A program made the position numbers and the translations under genes. Below, piece by piece: positions 35,306-45,391 of a stretch of 64,000 bases of DNA. The notes under the pieces are model-generated. The model made no database searches and had not been told where the DNA came from. It saw only the letters and a list, made by a program, of their open reading frames with translations. Source of the DNA: Trichuris trichiura. Its lineage: Eukaryota; Nematoda; Enoplea; Trichinellida; Trichuridae. Within the stretch, counting starts at the first letter, position 1. The number at the start of each line of letters is the position of its first letter. Where the stretch lies: assembly GCA_037903355.1 (NCBI GenBank), contig JBAJFE010000050.1:62001-126000 (forward strand), given 5' to 3'.

Positions 35306-36298
35306 GTGTCGTTTTGTATCGGGAACTTATCTCCACGGAACATTGAAGGAAACAATTTATATGGAACAGCCAGAAGGTTTCATTCAATTCGGAAAGGAGC
35401 ACATGTATTGCAAATTGTCAAGAAGCATCTATGGATTAAAACAAAGCGGCCGATGTTGGAGCGAACACCTTGATGAATGCGTGAAACGAATGGGGTTCCA
35501 ACGAAGTCCGATAGAACCGTGTGTTTATAAAATAGAGTTGCCCGAAGGGCACCTTATACTGGCTACATATGTGGACGACATACTGCTCTTGTCAGAAAAT
35601 GATGACTTCAGGAAGAAGGCAAAGCAGTTTTTAAGCGAGTACTTTGAATGCAAGCACTTAGGCATAGTGTCGTACATGTTGGGAGTGAAGTTCAGCCATT
35701 CAAATGATGGAAGCATTAAGTTATCTCAAGAATCTTATATCGAACGCCTGTTGCGACGCTTTGGCATGTGCAACGCGAAGGGCGCTGAGACGCCTATGGA
35801 AGTGCGACCATTACTTACGGACGACGGGAAATCTAGCGACGCGACGCCAAATGCTCCTTATCGCGAACTCATCGGTAGTTTGTTGTATCTGGCTCAGAGG
35901 ACGAGGCCAGACATTTCCTTTGCCGTTGGAAAGTTAGCACAATACAACAACAAATTCACTGAACACCATTGGAACTTGGCCAAACGAGTGTTGCGCTATT
36001 TGAAAGAAACAAAGGAGTCTGGCCTGACATTTCGACAATCCAATGAAACGTTAACAGCGTACTCTGACGCTGACTGGGCGTCGTGCACAGAAAGCCATAA
36101 AAGCATCACGGGCTACGTGATTCTCTTATGTGGTACTCCCGTTGTATGGAGAAGTGCAAAGCAGACCATCACAGCTTTGAGTACCATGGAGGCGGAATAT
36201 GTGGCACTCAGCGAGTGCGCGCGTGAAGTAACGTGGATAAAGGAATTCCTCCACTGTTTTGAACAGGGTCGCAAGTTAGTTGCCGGAACAGCAGGGTA
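35306..36298 (+). mobile_element. Copia (Ty1) retrotransposon pol fragment, truncated at both ends
   Basis: An open frame of more than 300 codons covers the C-terminal half of a Copia polyprotein. The reverse transcriptase begins at TYLHGTLKETIYMEQPEGF, with KLSRSIYGLKQSGRCW and the catalytic YVDD in ATYVDDILLLS. The connection domain contains LIGSLLYLAQRTRPDISFAV, and the RNase H start has TAYSDADWAS and TMEAEYVALSE. Gag, protease, integrase, both LTRs and the end of RNase H are missing. The coding frame stops at 36297 just where the 3' end of a small array gene begins, so the fragment has been joined into unit A. It is intact enough to be fairly young but cannot transpose. Confidence 0.9.
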
Positions 36299-36385
36299 GA
36301 TGGCGGGCCCACACGAACACACAGGGCCCGACGCAGATCAGTCTACCTCCGTTCAGGGAGGATCATAGTATTTCACGACGACTAA
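36299..36385 (+). pseudogene. 3' remnant of the array small-gene family, unit A
   Basis: In frame from 36299 the sequence reads GGPTRTHRARRRSVYLRSGR then IIVFHDD and TAA (36383-36385). This matches the C-terminus of the complete genes (GPTGPPVRSINLRSRRIVI). The homology continues through the 3' UTR to AATAAA at 36430. The N-terminal part and promoter are replaced by the Copia fragment, so this copy is dead. Confidence 0.7.
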
Positions 36386-36429
36386 AGGAAAAATTTTTCC
36401 GTTTTTTGAATTTTAATCAATGGATCTCC

Positions 36430-36435
36430 AATAAA
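36430..36435 (+). terminator. Polyadenylation signal, unit A
   Basis: AATAAA at the position equivalent to those of units B-F, followed by the shared downstream sequence (ACGAGTTCATTCTTGTTGTC and on). Confidence 0.6.
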
Positions 36436-38210
36436 GAGTTTTTATATTACGAGTTCATTCTTGTTGTCATGCGGCTTTGTTGGTCTGCTAAGCTATGAGG
36501 TATGCGCCGGCAACTGGTTAAGTGACCCTTAGTGATCAACTGCTCAGCGGCTACAGCAATGTTATGCTCATGTTGGAAGACAATCTTACGAGCTCAGTTT
36601 GGAAACTGCGTACGTGTTGGCAGGGGTTCATACGGTGAAAACTATGTTCATGTTCAGTCCGCTCCCTGTACCGACCGCGGCAGTTGTTTCCTTTCGTTTT
36701 CTTTTGGTCACTTTTGCTACAACGTGGCGATTCGCCAGAACGTCTAAGCACAGCGTCCCATTGATCGTGTTGTATTTCGAAGAAAAACGAACGTCTTTTA
36801 AGGGAACTTTTCAGACAATCACTGGAACAGCACGATGAAAATTCCTGACTTATCATCCAATTTCCTTGGGAAGCATACGTTATGAATTTCGCTCAGCCGG
36901 ACCGTTAGATTTAAGTGTCTTACTTGACTGATGTATTTTCCAAGCAGGATACATACAACTTAATTGGCTCACAATAACATTGTTTCTCACGGAAAAGAAA
37001 GGCATAAATTAGCTTTTGAAACAAAGCGTGCCCATAGAGCGGTCTCTGAGGTAAGGTTTTTGGGCGCTCTCTATTTGTTCTTTGGAAGATCTGTAACTTA
37101 TTCGCTTTCGACTTTGGGAAACCATGCTGATTCACGCAAAACGAAAATGGTGAACCCAAGGCAGGTCTGTCTTTTCTTGAGGCTTCATATTTCCTGTAAA
37201 ACAGACGTTTTATTTACTTTTTGGAATCCAAAGACAAAAATACCGATCCCGTGCGCGGTTTCTGAGGGCTGCGGCTGCTGCTGAGACTTGTAGACCCATC
37301 GGCGGTCTTCACTCACCTTCACCGCGCCGCACCCACTCTACAAAATCGAAAAGTGAAGCATAACGAAGCAGGTAAACTAGGAGCATGTCTGGCTTTTGCT
37401 GAACCGTAATGTTCTGTATAAAACAACAGTTTTATCTACTTTTCTATTTGTCACGGTAAAAATCGCGCTCACGTGCACAGTTCCTTAGGGAAGGAGCGGC
37501 TCATAATGGTTGTGCATCAACTCGCGTTTTTCAGTGGAGCGCCGTCCCTGACGATTGGAAAACTCAGGGTAAACGAACGAAATCAACCAGGAGCTCTCTC
37601 TTTTCTGAAACCTTAATGTGCTCTATTAAACAACTATTCGATCTACTTTTTCAAACTGAAAGTCCAAAAAATTGTCCCGTGCAAAAAAAATTTAAAATGC
37701 TGCTTCCTATAAATTTTTTCTGAGGACTTCATCAATGCCTTCTGTGTTGTTGGGTTCTACTGGCAAAGTGTGCTTTCTTTTTGTTTTCATTTTTCCCCAT
37801 TTTTAAGTGCTTGCTTTAACTGAATTCACTTTGCATTCTTTTAACTTTGTAGTTTAGCCCGGTATCTTTTCCAACATTCCTTCCCTGTTGCAGCTTCACT
37901 GTAACTTGAAGTTGTACTCAGGTTAGATCGTGAAGTATTAGTAATATCGAACTTACATTCTTGAAATTAAAAGAGCAACAATTGAACAGCGCTCATTAAA
38001 CGAATAAGCTACAGCACGCTTTAATTTGCTTCGTAGTCGGTCTTTAGCGTAAAAATTCCATTACGAAAATGCGCAGCCCTAGGATCCTGCGCATATTTCT
38101 TCCGGTGTTATAGTCGGTTGCTTTCGTAGTCAGTAGCTGTTGCTGAATTTTGTGCTGGGTTTGTTTGTCCACCGTCTGTTCGTATGTGTGTATGGCTCAA
38201 GTATGAGTTG

Positions 38211-38268
38211 TATAAAATGGACAGACTTGGGTGGACAGCGCGTGCAGACGATATCGCCTCTGGTAAGT
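38211..38268 (+). promoter_or_regulatory. TATA / mini-exon / splice-donor module, copy B
   Basis: TATAAAATG at 38211, an open stretch MDRLGWTARADDIAS plus one base, then donor GTAAGT at 38263. It lies 1.1 kb upstream of gene B, closer than in other units because this unit is shorter. Confidence 0.6.
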
Positions 38269-38370
38269 TTATGTCTTTGTGTTCGTAGGGCAGGAGAAAG
38301 TAAAAGTAGTTTTCGGGCATTTTCGCTTCCGATAGTCGGTCTTAAATTATGAATAATTTCATAGTTCATT

Positions 38371-38478
38371 TTTTAAGACCGCTGAAGACGGGTCTCGAGT
38401 GACCGGAAAGCTCCGGGGTTCAAGATGTTATCGCACATTAAACGAGACTCTCTCCGCAATAAAGCTATTTCACAGTTG
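38371..38478 (+). repeat. Retroelement 3'-end-like segment, copy 1
   Basis: About 108 bp shared with 40621-40728: TTAAGACCGC, GAAGACGGGTC, a short hairpin (GGTC/GACC) with AGCTCCGG after it, and a terminal AATAAAGCTATTTCA. This layout resembles 3' ends of non-LTR or Penelope-like elements. The family is uncertain. Confidence 0.5.
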
Positions 38479-39293
38479 TACGAGTAATTTAATTCCAGTT
38501 TAAGGTATCAGTTGTTGTAAGAAACCCAGTGGCAAGCGCACACAGAAATACGTTACCAAATGCTTTATTTTCGACACGACAACTTGCACACAACGCAGAA
38601 GACCAGCAGCAAGCACGAACGAACAACTCCTTTATCTCTATTTGCCTGGCCTGCGCGTTAGTCAGATCGCTGGCACAAAGCCAGGGATCAGCGTCCGGCG
38701 GCGCCACAAATGTTTACGCTCCTGCCTGAGCGATACGCCCTCGCGAACGCCTGGCGCCCGCTTTGGGCTGGCGGACGTGCGCAGCCTCCGCTACAGTTGT
38801 AATTATTCATGTTCAAGCGATCAGTTTCATTATGCGCTGAGTGTCGCTCGAAATGCATGCGCATTGCCAACGTTGCCTAAGAAAACAATAAATGCTGCGT
38901 TGCTTCAGAAATTTCGAATGATGCCCAATACTATACTGCGACTTTGCAAAGACTTGCTCGGCCTAGCAAAATGTCTTATAGTGGTAAAGTCATTTCGATC
39001 GGTCTGCAACGGAAGCAACACATCGGCACTAAATATAAAAACGTAATAGAATTTTCAAAAATAAATTCGATACGTGCGGCTGTCAGTTGCAAGCGGGAAG
39101 CTTGATCTGTCGTTTGAAAAAATCGCATGTTTAATCTGTTGTATACAAAAACCAGTTTATACACGCTCGTAAAAGGACGGCGGGCGAAAGCAGTTTAAAA
39201 TGTTTGTAAACTTTGCGTGGACGATGCTAGAATAGTAGAAAGCTGAGAATGATAAGCAGGTAGAGCTTGGACACTCTTTGTGCACTGAACCAC

Positions 39294-39300
39294 TTAATAA
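39294..39300 (+). promoter_or_regulatory. Core promoter of gene B (TTAATAA)
   Basis: The position and context match the TATATAA boxes of units C-F: the upstream block ACACTCTTTGTGCACTGAA and the downstream block GGCAGCTCACGGCGTTACAG are conserved. The TATA box itself is weakened to TTAATAA. The ATG lies 37 bp further on. Confidence 0.5.
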
Positions 39301-39336
39301 GGCAGCTCACGGCGTTACAGAGCGTCAGTCGCTATT

Positions 39337-39659
39337 ATGATCTGTACCTGCAAGCTCGTTGTCATCGTGCTTTATTGGGTCATCAACTTTCTAGTTGAAA
39401 CGTTAGCGGAAGTGATCCATTCGAAGGAACACGGGCACGCCTTCACCATCGCAGCTGCCCGGCGTATTGATGGGCCCAACGACTCCGGCGCCCACTGCCC
39501 AGTCGACGAGCGTGCCGTCGACTGGGGAAGAGGGAACGACGACGGGCGCCCCAGCAGGAAGGCGGCCCTTTTGAAGAGGAAGGGGCCAAAGACAAATACA
39601 GAAAAAAAGTTATAACCTTCAGTCGAAGGGTCAGGGTTGTCGTTTATGTCGAAGTGTAA
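39337..39659 (+). pseudogene. Array small-gene family member, unit B (frameshifted relative to relatives)
   Basis: ATG 39337 opens 92 codons. The N-terminus (ICTCKLVVIVLYWVINFLVE then TLAEVI) aligns with the hydrophobic and amphipathic segment of units C-F (WVLYVMEQMLRV). The C-terminal family motif occurs in another frame: the third frame reads Arg-rich sequence and then KKVITFSRRVRVVVYVEV, stop at 39657, matching RSINLRSRRIVI. A net frameshift within the GC-rich middle therefore separates the two halves. Either the gene is broken, or a new lysine-rich tail (ending KGPKTNTEKKL) has replaced the old one. Its TATA box is also degraded. Confidence 0.55.
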
Positions 39660-39712
39660 ATTAGAAACTTTTCGTTTTTATTTTCGTCGCCGATTTTAAT
39701 AAAAGTATCTCC

Positions 39713-39718
39713 AATAAA
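39713..39718 (+). terminator. Polyadenylation signals, unit B
   Basis: AATAAA here, with a second AATAAA at 39698-39703, in the position shared by all units. Confidence 0.55.
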
Positions 39719-40339
39719 GAGTTTACAAGTTTATTCCTGTGGTCATGCGGCTCTGTTGGTCTGCTAAGCTATGAGGTATGCGCGGCAACTAGTTGAGCGA
39801 CCATTAGCGAGCAAGTGCTCAGCGGCTACAGGCAATGCTATGCTCAGGTCGGAAGACAGTTTTACGAGCTCAGTTTGAAAACTTCGTACGACGGCTGTCG
39901 CACGTTGTATGAACACCGGCAAATGCGTGGCTGAATAATTTTTTTTGATTCTCTTTGCAGTCACGTTAGAGCTTGAAGGTAGCGATCCACCGCCCAACAA
40001 ATGCAAGTACAGCGTCTGATTGATCAAGTTGAATTTCAAAGAAAAGCGTATACCTTTCGGGCGAACTCTTCGCACATTCAACGCAACAGTCAGTTGAAAA
40101 ATACGTTGGCGGCGATTTGCTCAGCCGGCCCGTTACATCTTGGTGCCTTACGTGATTAATGCATTTTCCAAGCGGGATGCAACTTAATTTGCTCACAATA
40201 GCATTGTTTCTCATGGAGAAAAGGGGATAAACTGACGTTTCAAATACTACTTTCCCTTACAGTGCTCTTTCCGGATAGGTTTCTCTGTGCTCGGTATTCC
40301 TTATTTCGGGTGCGAGAAAAAATGATAGGAAGCAGACAA

Positions 40340-40728
40340 ACTTACATGGTACATGAACAAAGAAAAAATAATTCGACAAATATGGAACATGAAGGAGAAA
40401 AATGGGTACAAAAAACAGGAATTAACGATGGAAGAAAATGTTCAAAGACAAATCAGCAGACACAAAACACTACTAGCTATACGGAACACGAGAAGAAGAA
40501 GACAGCTGACAAACACAAATAAAAAAAGAAAAAAAAGAACATCAACAGAAAACTTTAAAGCACCAGCTTTAAACCATTAGGAACGATAGAAGGCTGAAGT
40601 CGCTCACAAACTATATTATTAACTTAAGACCGCCGAAGACGGGTCCCAATTGACCCGAGAGCTCCGGAGTTCAACATTTCATCGCACACTAAGCGGGACT
40701 CCTTCCGTAATAAAGCTATTTCATTGTG
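40340..40728 (+). mobile_element. 5'-truncated retroelement-like insertion (A-rich ORF plus 3' end)
   Basis: The sequence switches sharply to A-rich, lysine-coding DNA. A frame from ATG 40353 (75 codons) is strongly basic (EKIIRQIWNMKEKN, then RRRRQL and KKRKKR). It is followed by the 3'-end segment 40621-40728 shared with 38371-38478, ending in AATAAAGC. The flanking array sequence is continuous on each side in other units, so this is an insertion. I cannot name the family; a non-LTR or Penelope-like element is my guess. Confidence 0.4.
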
Positions 40729-41554
40729 AAAACTGTAACATTCTGTATAAACAAAACTGTTTCATTCACTTTTTTAATTGTCACGGTAAAAATAGCAGTC
40801 CATTACACAGTTCCTCACGGAATGAGCGGCTAATGAAGGTTGTGCATCAATTCGCGTTTTTCAGACGCCGCCTCCGTGAAGCGCCGTCGCTGAAAATCGG
40901 TAAATTTAGGGTAAGCGAACGAAACAAAGCGAGTGAAGGCCCGCCTTTTCGCAAACCATAATACTCTCTATTAAACAATTGTTTGATCTACTTTTTCAAA
41001 CTGAAAGTGCAAAGTACTGATCCCGCGCAAAAATCTTTTAAATACTGCTTCGCATAAATTTTCTCCGAAGACTTCATCAACGCCTTCTGCGTTGCTCTGT
41101 TCTGCCAGTAAATTATGTTGTCTTTTTGTGCCCAATTTTCCCCAGTCTCAAGCATTCCGGTTAATAAAATTCACTTTGTACGTTCTCTTGAGTTTACAGG
41201 TTTGCACAATATTTTTTAAAACAATTCTGCCGCGTTGTAGCTTCACTCTAACTTGAAGCTATCGTCAGGTTAGGTCGTAAATATTAGTAATATCGAGCGA
41301 ACATAGCTTTAATCAAAAGAAGAAGAACAGACAATTTTCATTAAACGAATAGGCTGTAGCACACTTTTAATCTGCTGCGGAATGCGTTTGCAGCGTAAGA
41401 ATTCCAAAACAAAAACCCGTTGGCGCAGGAACCTGTGCATATTTTTTACGGTGTAATAGTCGGTTGTTTTCGTAGTCAGTAGCTGTTGCTGAATTTTTCG
41501 CTGGGTTTGCTTGTCCACCGTCTGTTTGTGTGTGTATGACTCAAGTATGGGTTG

Positions 41555-41612
41555 TATAAAATGAACAGACTTGGGTGGACAGCGTGTGCAGACGATATTG
41601 CCTCAGGTAAGT
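41555..41612 (+). promoter_or_regulatory. TATA / mini-exon / splice-donor module, copy C
   Basis: TATAAAATG, the open stretch MNRLGWTACADDIAS plus one base, and a consensus donor CAG|GTAAGT at 41607. A possible acceptor (CATTTCCAGTAG|TTTCC) lies about 130 bp downstream. Confidence 0.6.
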
Positions 41613-42144
41613 TCACGTCTTTGTGTTCCTGGGGCAGCAGAAAGTAATAGTAGTTTTCGGGCATACTCGCTTGCCATCGCTACCCACCTTGTCTGATGCG
41701 TTAATTCTTAACGCTTGATGTTACCAACTACATTTCCAGTAGTTTCCTTCCGATGAGTTGAAAGTACAGGGTGCTTCTAGTCGTGCACGAATTAACAGAC
41801 AGAGTTTTCGGGCGTAAGCCGCTTAGAGTCACTGTGACGCCCGCGCAGCGTCAGTAAGGCTCCGTTTCTTAATTCGTGTGCACTTAAAACCATCTGTTAC
41901 TCTTACGTCGCGCCGATAAAACAGCAGCAAAGCTCTAAGTGACAGCATGAATCGTAGCAGCTGTAACCAAAGAAGCTACATCATGAAACATGTGTTTAGT
42001 AATTATATTTTATTCCTTGAAAATCAAAAATTCTTCTACTCGATTTCAAGTCTTCCGTACACCTTTCAAGCGATGAAAGCGTCCGTTGGGGCAGCGCAGT
42101 TTCTATTCAAAAAACTTGGTTACGCATTTTGTTGTTATCCTTAA

Positions 42145-42480
42145 GCTGCGTGCCATTTTGTCGCTGCGCGGCTCGTTTCTGTTAATAATTATATTTCTAA
42201 GCTGCCTACCAAAGTGCGCTCTTTTACATTTAACGTTTTTCAAAAAGTTATTCTCCTAATGAAGTTACAAGAAGCTGTTCTCGCTAATTTCGTTGCTCCG
42301 AAAATTTATGGCTCCTTCCAGAGTGACACTCCCGTTCTCGTTGTTGAATTGCTGTTACGACCAGTACAAATTTTCCATAGACTGCTTGACTATAGACTCA
42401 AGAGAACGCAACACAATGCTGGACGCAGCAGTACAGTCATTAGTCTTCACGAACAAATAGTACAGTGTGAGGACATGTAG
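42145..42480 (+). other. Conserved open segment 1, unit C
   Basis: About 110 codons open without an early ATG: LVSVNNYISKLPTKVRSFTF, then NVFQKVILLMKLQEAVLANF. Copies occur at 48187-48495, 55535-55843 and 61578-61886, and a diverged one at about 52490-52715 (VSVNNYVSKLLSEVRS). Several differences from the diverged copy are silent third-position changes, hinting at coding ancestry. The 3' ends differ by frame-changing indels, so it may now be non-coding. Confidence 0.3.
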
Positions 42481-42709
42481 AAATCATAACATACTTGAAC
42501 ACTTATTAAAAGGAATCATTTCTCCTAACAATTTACCTAATCGAACTGCTGTTAAATTATTGTATTATTTTCTGTGAATTTCTATGATTTTGCGCGGCTG
42601 GGAAGTACAGTGCACTTTGGCTTTCCTACTGCTAAATGACGCTTAGTAATTTTATCGACAGTCCTATGGGCAAGCTATTTCCAATGTAAGCTTTCAATCT
42701 TAAACATTA

Positions 42710-42928
42710 GTGCTCAAGCAATTAGTTTCATTTATCGCTGAGTGTCGCTCGAAATGCATACGTATTGCCAGCGTAGCCCAAGAAAACAAAAAAAAATACA
42801 GCGTAGCTTCAAAAATTTTCAATGATGCTCAAAACGATACCGCATTTTTGAATCGGCTCAACCATCGTTGCGCGAAAGTCGTTTCGATCAGGCTACAACG
42901 GCAGCAATACTTCTGCGTTAAAAATTAA
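42710..42928 (+). other. Conserved open segment 2, unit C
   Basis: 72 codons from a GTG (FIAECRSKCIRIASVAQENK and on), repeated at 48745-48963 and 62136-62354. Unit E has an indel in the A-run and a TAG, and unit B has a stop (VA then TAA), so the frame is not kept in every unit. It lies about 350 bp upstream of the core promoter. Treat it as a possible decayed exon. Confidence 0.25.
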
Positions 42929-43193
42929 AATGTAACGCAATTTTCAAAAATCAGTTCGATACGTATGGCGTTTAGTAGTAAACGGAAAGCTTGATCTGTC
43001 GTTTCAAGAAATCGCTTCTTTAGTTCGTTTTATGCAAAAACCACTTTTTACAGGCTCGCTCAAGGACGGCACGCGAAGGCAGTTTAAAATATTTCTACGT
43101 TTCCTGCGGACGATTCCACAATAGTGAAAACTGGAGAAAAGTCTGTAAATGATATGCAGATAGTGCCTGCACACTCTTTACGCACTGAAGCAG

Positions 43194-43200
43194 CATATAA
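43194..43200 (+). promoter_or_regulatory. Core promoter of gene C (CATATAA)
   Basis: Within the conserved block ACACTCTTTACGCACTGAAG .. CATATAAGGC, followed 20 bp later by a CTATACAG initiator-like sequence, as in units D-F. The start codon is about 90 bp downstream. Confidence 0.6.
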
Positions 43201-43285
43201 GGCTGTTCAGCACTATACAGACTGTCATCCATTGAAGAGACGGCGTTTCAATATGCTCGATCATGAAACCATTGTTTAGGCCGTG

Positions 43286-43585
43286 ATGTACTTCTTATGC
43301 GGCTGGATTGTCCACAGCATGGCCAAAATGCTGAAAGTGCAGAACCAGAGCGACAGCGCGCTACAAAGGTCGCCGCTCGCCACTCCGGCGATAGAAGCGG
43401 CGGATACCGCTGCAGCGGAGGTAGCGACCCCGTCGCCTAACGCCCCCAGCGGGTCGAGTGAAGCACCGCCGAGGACGCGGGCGGTGAGGCGGAGGGGGCG
43501 TAGAGGGACGGGGCCAACAGGGCCCCCAATAAGGTCCTTAAACCTGCGCAATAGGAGAATTGTAATAAGAGGAGTATTAAAGTAA
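43286..43585 (+). CDS. Array small-gene family member, unit C (99 aa)
   Basis: An unrecognised small protein. I take ATG 43286; the GTG just before it is not needed. It starts MYFLCGWIVHSMAKMLKVQN, a hydrophobic then amphipathic segment shared with the other units. A Ser/Ala/Pro-rich linker and a strongly basic tail follow (RTRAVRRRGRRG). It ends with the family signature GPTGPPIRSLNLRNRRIVI and VLK-like residues. The coding DNA is far richer in GC than its surroundings. Compared with unit D the two proteins differ in most linker residues but keep both ends, and indels are in frame, which suggests a real, fast-evolving protein. It could be membrane-anchored by its N-terminus or secreted as a basic peptide. 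Confidence 0.6.
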   Translation: MYFLCGWIVHSMAKMLKVQNQSDSALQRSPLATPAIEAADTAAAEVATPSPNAPSGSSEAPPRTRAVRRRGRRGTGPTGPPIRSLNLRNRRIVIRGVLK

Positions 43586-43634
43586 AATGTGTCTTGTTTT
43601 TCATTTCATGGTTAATTTTGATACATGCATTTCG

Positions 43635-43640
43635 AATAAA
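43635..43640 (+). terminator. Polyadenylation signal, unit C
   Basis: AATAAAATGTTTTGATATTA, matching units D-F, 50 bp after the stop codon. Confidence 0.65.
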
Positions 43641-44226
43641 ATGTTTTGATATTACCAGCTTGTTCTTGTTTTCTTGCGGCTTGGTTGGTGTGGTATGTTA
43701 TGAGCTATGGGCGACAACTAGTTGAGCGACCATTAGCGAGCAAGTGCTCACCGGCTACAGGCAATGCTATGCTCAGGTCGGAAGACAATTTTATGAGCTC
43801 AGTTTGAAAGCTTCGTACGACGGCTGTCGCACGTTGTATGAACACTGGCAAATGCCTGGCTGAATAATTTGTTTTTGATTCTCTTTGCAGTCACATTAGA
43901 GCTTGAAAGTAGCGATCTGCCGCCCAAGAAATGCAAGTACAGCGTCTGATTGATAAAGTTGAATTTCAAAGAAAAGCGTATACCTTTCGGGCGAACTTCT
44001 CACACATTCATTCAGCGCAACAGTCAGATGAAAAAAGCCTAACTGATATCCAATTTGCTTAGGAGAAATGCGTTGGCAGTTTCCCACAGCCGGTCCGTTG
44101 GATCTCGGTTCCTTACATGTCGAATGCATTTTCCAAGTGGGATATAGCTTAATTCGTTCAAAGCACAGGTTGTCAAAGTGAGCGATATCACCGGGAGGGG
44201 AGCGATGGGAACCCCATGCGGGAGCG

Positions 44227-44577
44227 TTGGGAATCACATATAAGGAACTCTGGCAAAATCATCCTGAACGCAGGAGGGCTGTCAGAAAGACAGCCGTAAG
44301 GATGCTGACTGTTCAGGCAGGCGACGGCATAGCTTCACATCTTATCCTTGCTGCTCACGTGGAAAAGATACTGGTAAGGCAAAGCGTTGTTGGTTTCGGA
44401 ATGGTTGAATTAGCTTGCAATTTATCAAAGTCATGTTCTGAAGATTTCTTTCCTTGTGGGCAAAATCTGATTGGTTGTGAACTAGCTGAATTTTGTTTTG
44501 AATTTCCAATACGCAGCAAGGTTTTTCTTGTCTCCGCGCTTTCAGTTTTCCTCAGTGAAAGTATGTCTAATGATTGA
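44227..44577 (+). other. Unrecognised open frame in the inserted block, unit D
   Basis: 116 codons from a TTG (ITYKELWQNHPERRRAVRKT, then AVRMLTVQAGDG and SHLILAAHVEKIL), repeated at 57618-57980 with many amino-acid differences. A donor-like CTG|GTAAGG follows VEKIL. It resembles a captured exon, but I cannot name a family. The copies show no obvious constraint on protein sequence. Confidence 0.25.
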
Positions 44578-44881
44578 AAAGTGTTCTGTTGCTGTGCAAT
44601 TATCAAAACAGGTAGATTCACTTTCACGTTTGTTATACACTATGGTCACGAGCAAGTGTGGCTAGTTCAGGTATTCGCTGAACTCTTTTTCTTGACTAAA
44701 TACGAAGGACGTTTGGAAAGTTGGGGGAGACGGTTTAATGTTTCACAGGACTCCAACCGACAGGCCAAAACAAGTTCACTGATATCTCCGTTATCTTCGA
44801 ACTTCTGCGGAAAGGTGGTTTTATCAGACGCTGCGCCAGTGCAGTATAAGCTGCTCCTAAAGTAATCGTTTCTCTCGTGAT

Positions 44882-45148
44882 GTGGAAAATCTTCGTTTTG
44901 AAGCCAGAGCTAACATTAAATTTCTATCCAAGCTTGGTTGGCAGCCAACAAGGTTTATTCAATCTTTGCAGCAGGTTTACGGAAGTAATGCACCATCCAA
45001 GTCAGTTATGTATGATTGGATGAGGTGTTTCAAGGAGGATTGTGAGGCCATCGGAGCCGAGCGGAGTGGAAATTTTTTCTGCAATATTTTTCCACGTATG
45101 CTGGTATTGAGAAAATTTTCCCGGAAGGGGCGGACCGATGGAGTGTAA
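44882..45148 (+). pseudogene. Mariner-type transposase N-terminal (HTH) fragment, unit D
   Basis: The frame reads ENLRFEARANIKFLSKLGWQ, SLQQVYGSNAPSKS and MYDWMRCFKEDCEAI. This is the pattern of the mariner/SETMAR N-terminal helix-turn-helix domain (HTH_48), up to the ERSG that usually precedes the linker. The second HTH and the DDD catalytic domain are missing. The copy at 58273 has a TAG in the first codons. Confidence 0.65.
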
Positions 45149-45201
45149 AATTTTTAGAACTTTCGCTCTAAACTGGTTGAATGGACGTTTAGGATGCAAT
45201 T

Positions 45202-45274
45202 GCCCATGTAGCTCAGTCGGTAGAGCGTTAGGCTTTTAACCTAAATGTCCAGAGTTCGACCCTGTGCGTGGGCG
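45202..45274 (+). tRNA. tRNA-Lys(UUU)-like gene, unit D
   Basis: A 73-nt cloverleaf: acceptor GCCCATG/CGTGGGC with discriminator G, D stem GCTC/GAGC, anticodon stem TTAGG/CCTAA with loop CTTTTAA (anticodon TTT, Lys). The T arm has the usual TTCGA, but its stem CAGAG/CTGTG has a G-G mismatch, and the B box (AGTTCGACCCT) departs from consensus. There is no CCA and the first T-run is 20 nt downstream. It could be a working gene with a weak T stem or a tRNA-derived relic; the duplicate at 58593 has the same defect. Confidence 0.6.
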
Positions 45275-45391
45275 TCACGAAAGGCGACATATTTTGAGTG
45301 ATGCGGTATGCTTTTGCTGCATATGAGACGTGCAAATCGTGTTATATTACATCTTAATACAGGAAATGCGAACAATGAATATATTTATATA

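Larger units (their letters stand above)
36440..39718 (+). repeat. Array unit B
   Basis: A 3.3-kb unit that opens with the shared block GGTCTGCTAAGCTATGAG. It runs through shared blocks around 36960-37160 (CATTGTTTCTCACGGAAAAG), 37410-37600 and 37920-38310 (mini-exon module), and ends with the gene at 39337 and its polyadenylation sites. Divergence from the other units is substantial, and a retroelement 3' end replaces part of the sequence after 38371. Confidence 0.8.
39720..43645 (+). repeat. Array unit C
   Basis: A 3.9-kb unit: shared opening (GGTCTGCTAAGCTATGAG), the blocks at 39960-40210, an inserted A-rich retroelement fragment (40340-40728), the mini-exon module at 41555, two conserved open segments (42145-42480, 42710-42928), the core promoter at 43194 and the gene at 43286. 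Confidence 0.85.

Noticed and set aside
38642..39046. 134-codon plus-strand frame upstream of gene B
   Set aside because: In the units that keep it, the homologous stretch reads a different frame; this one is not conserved.
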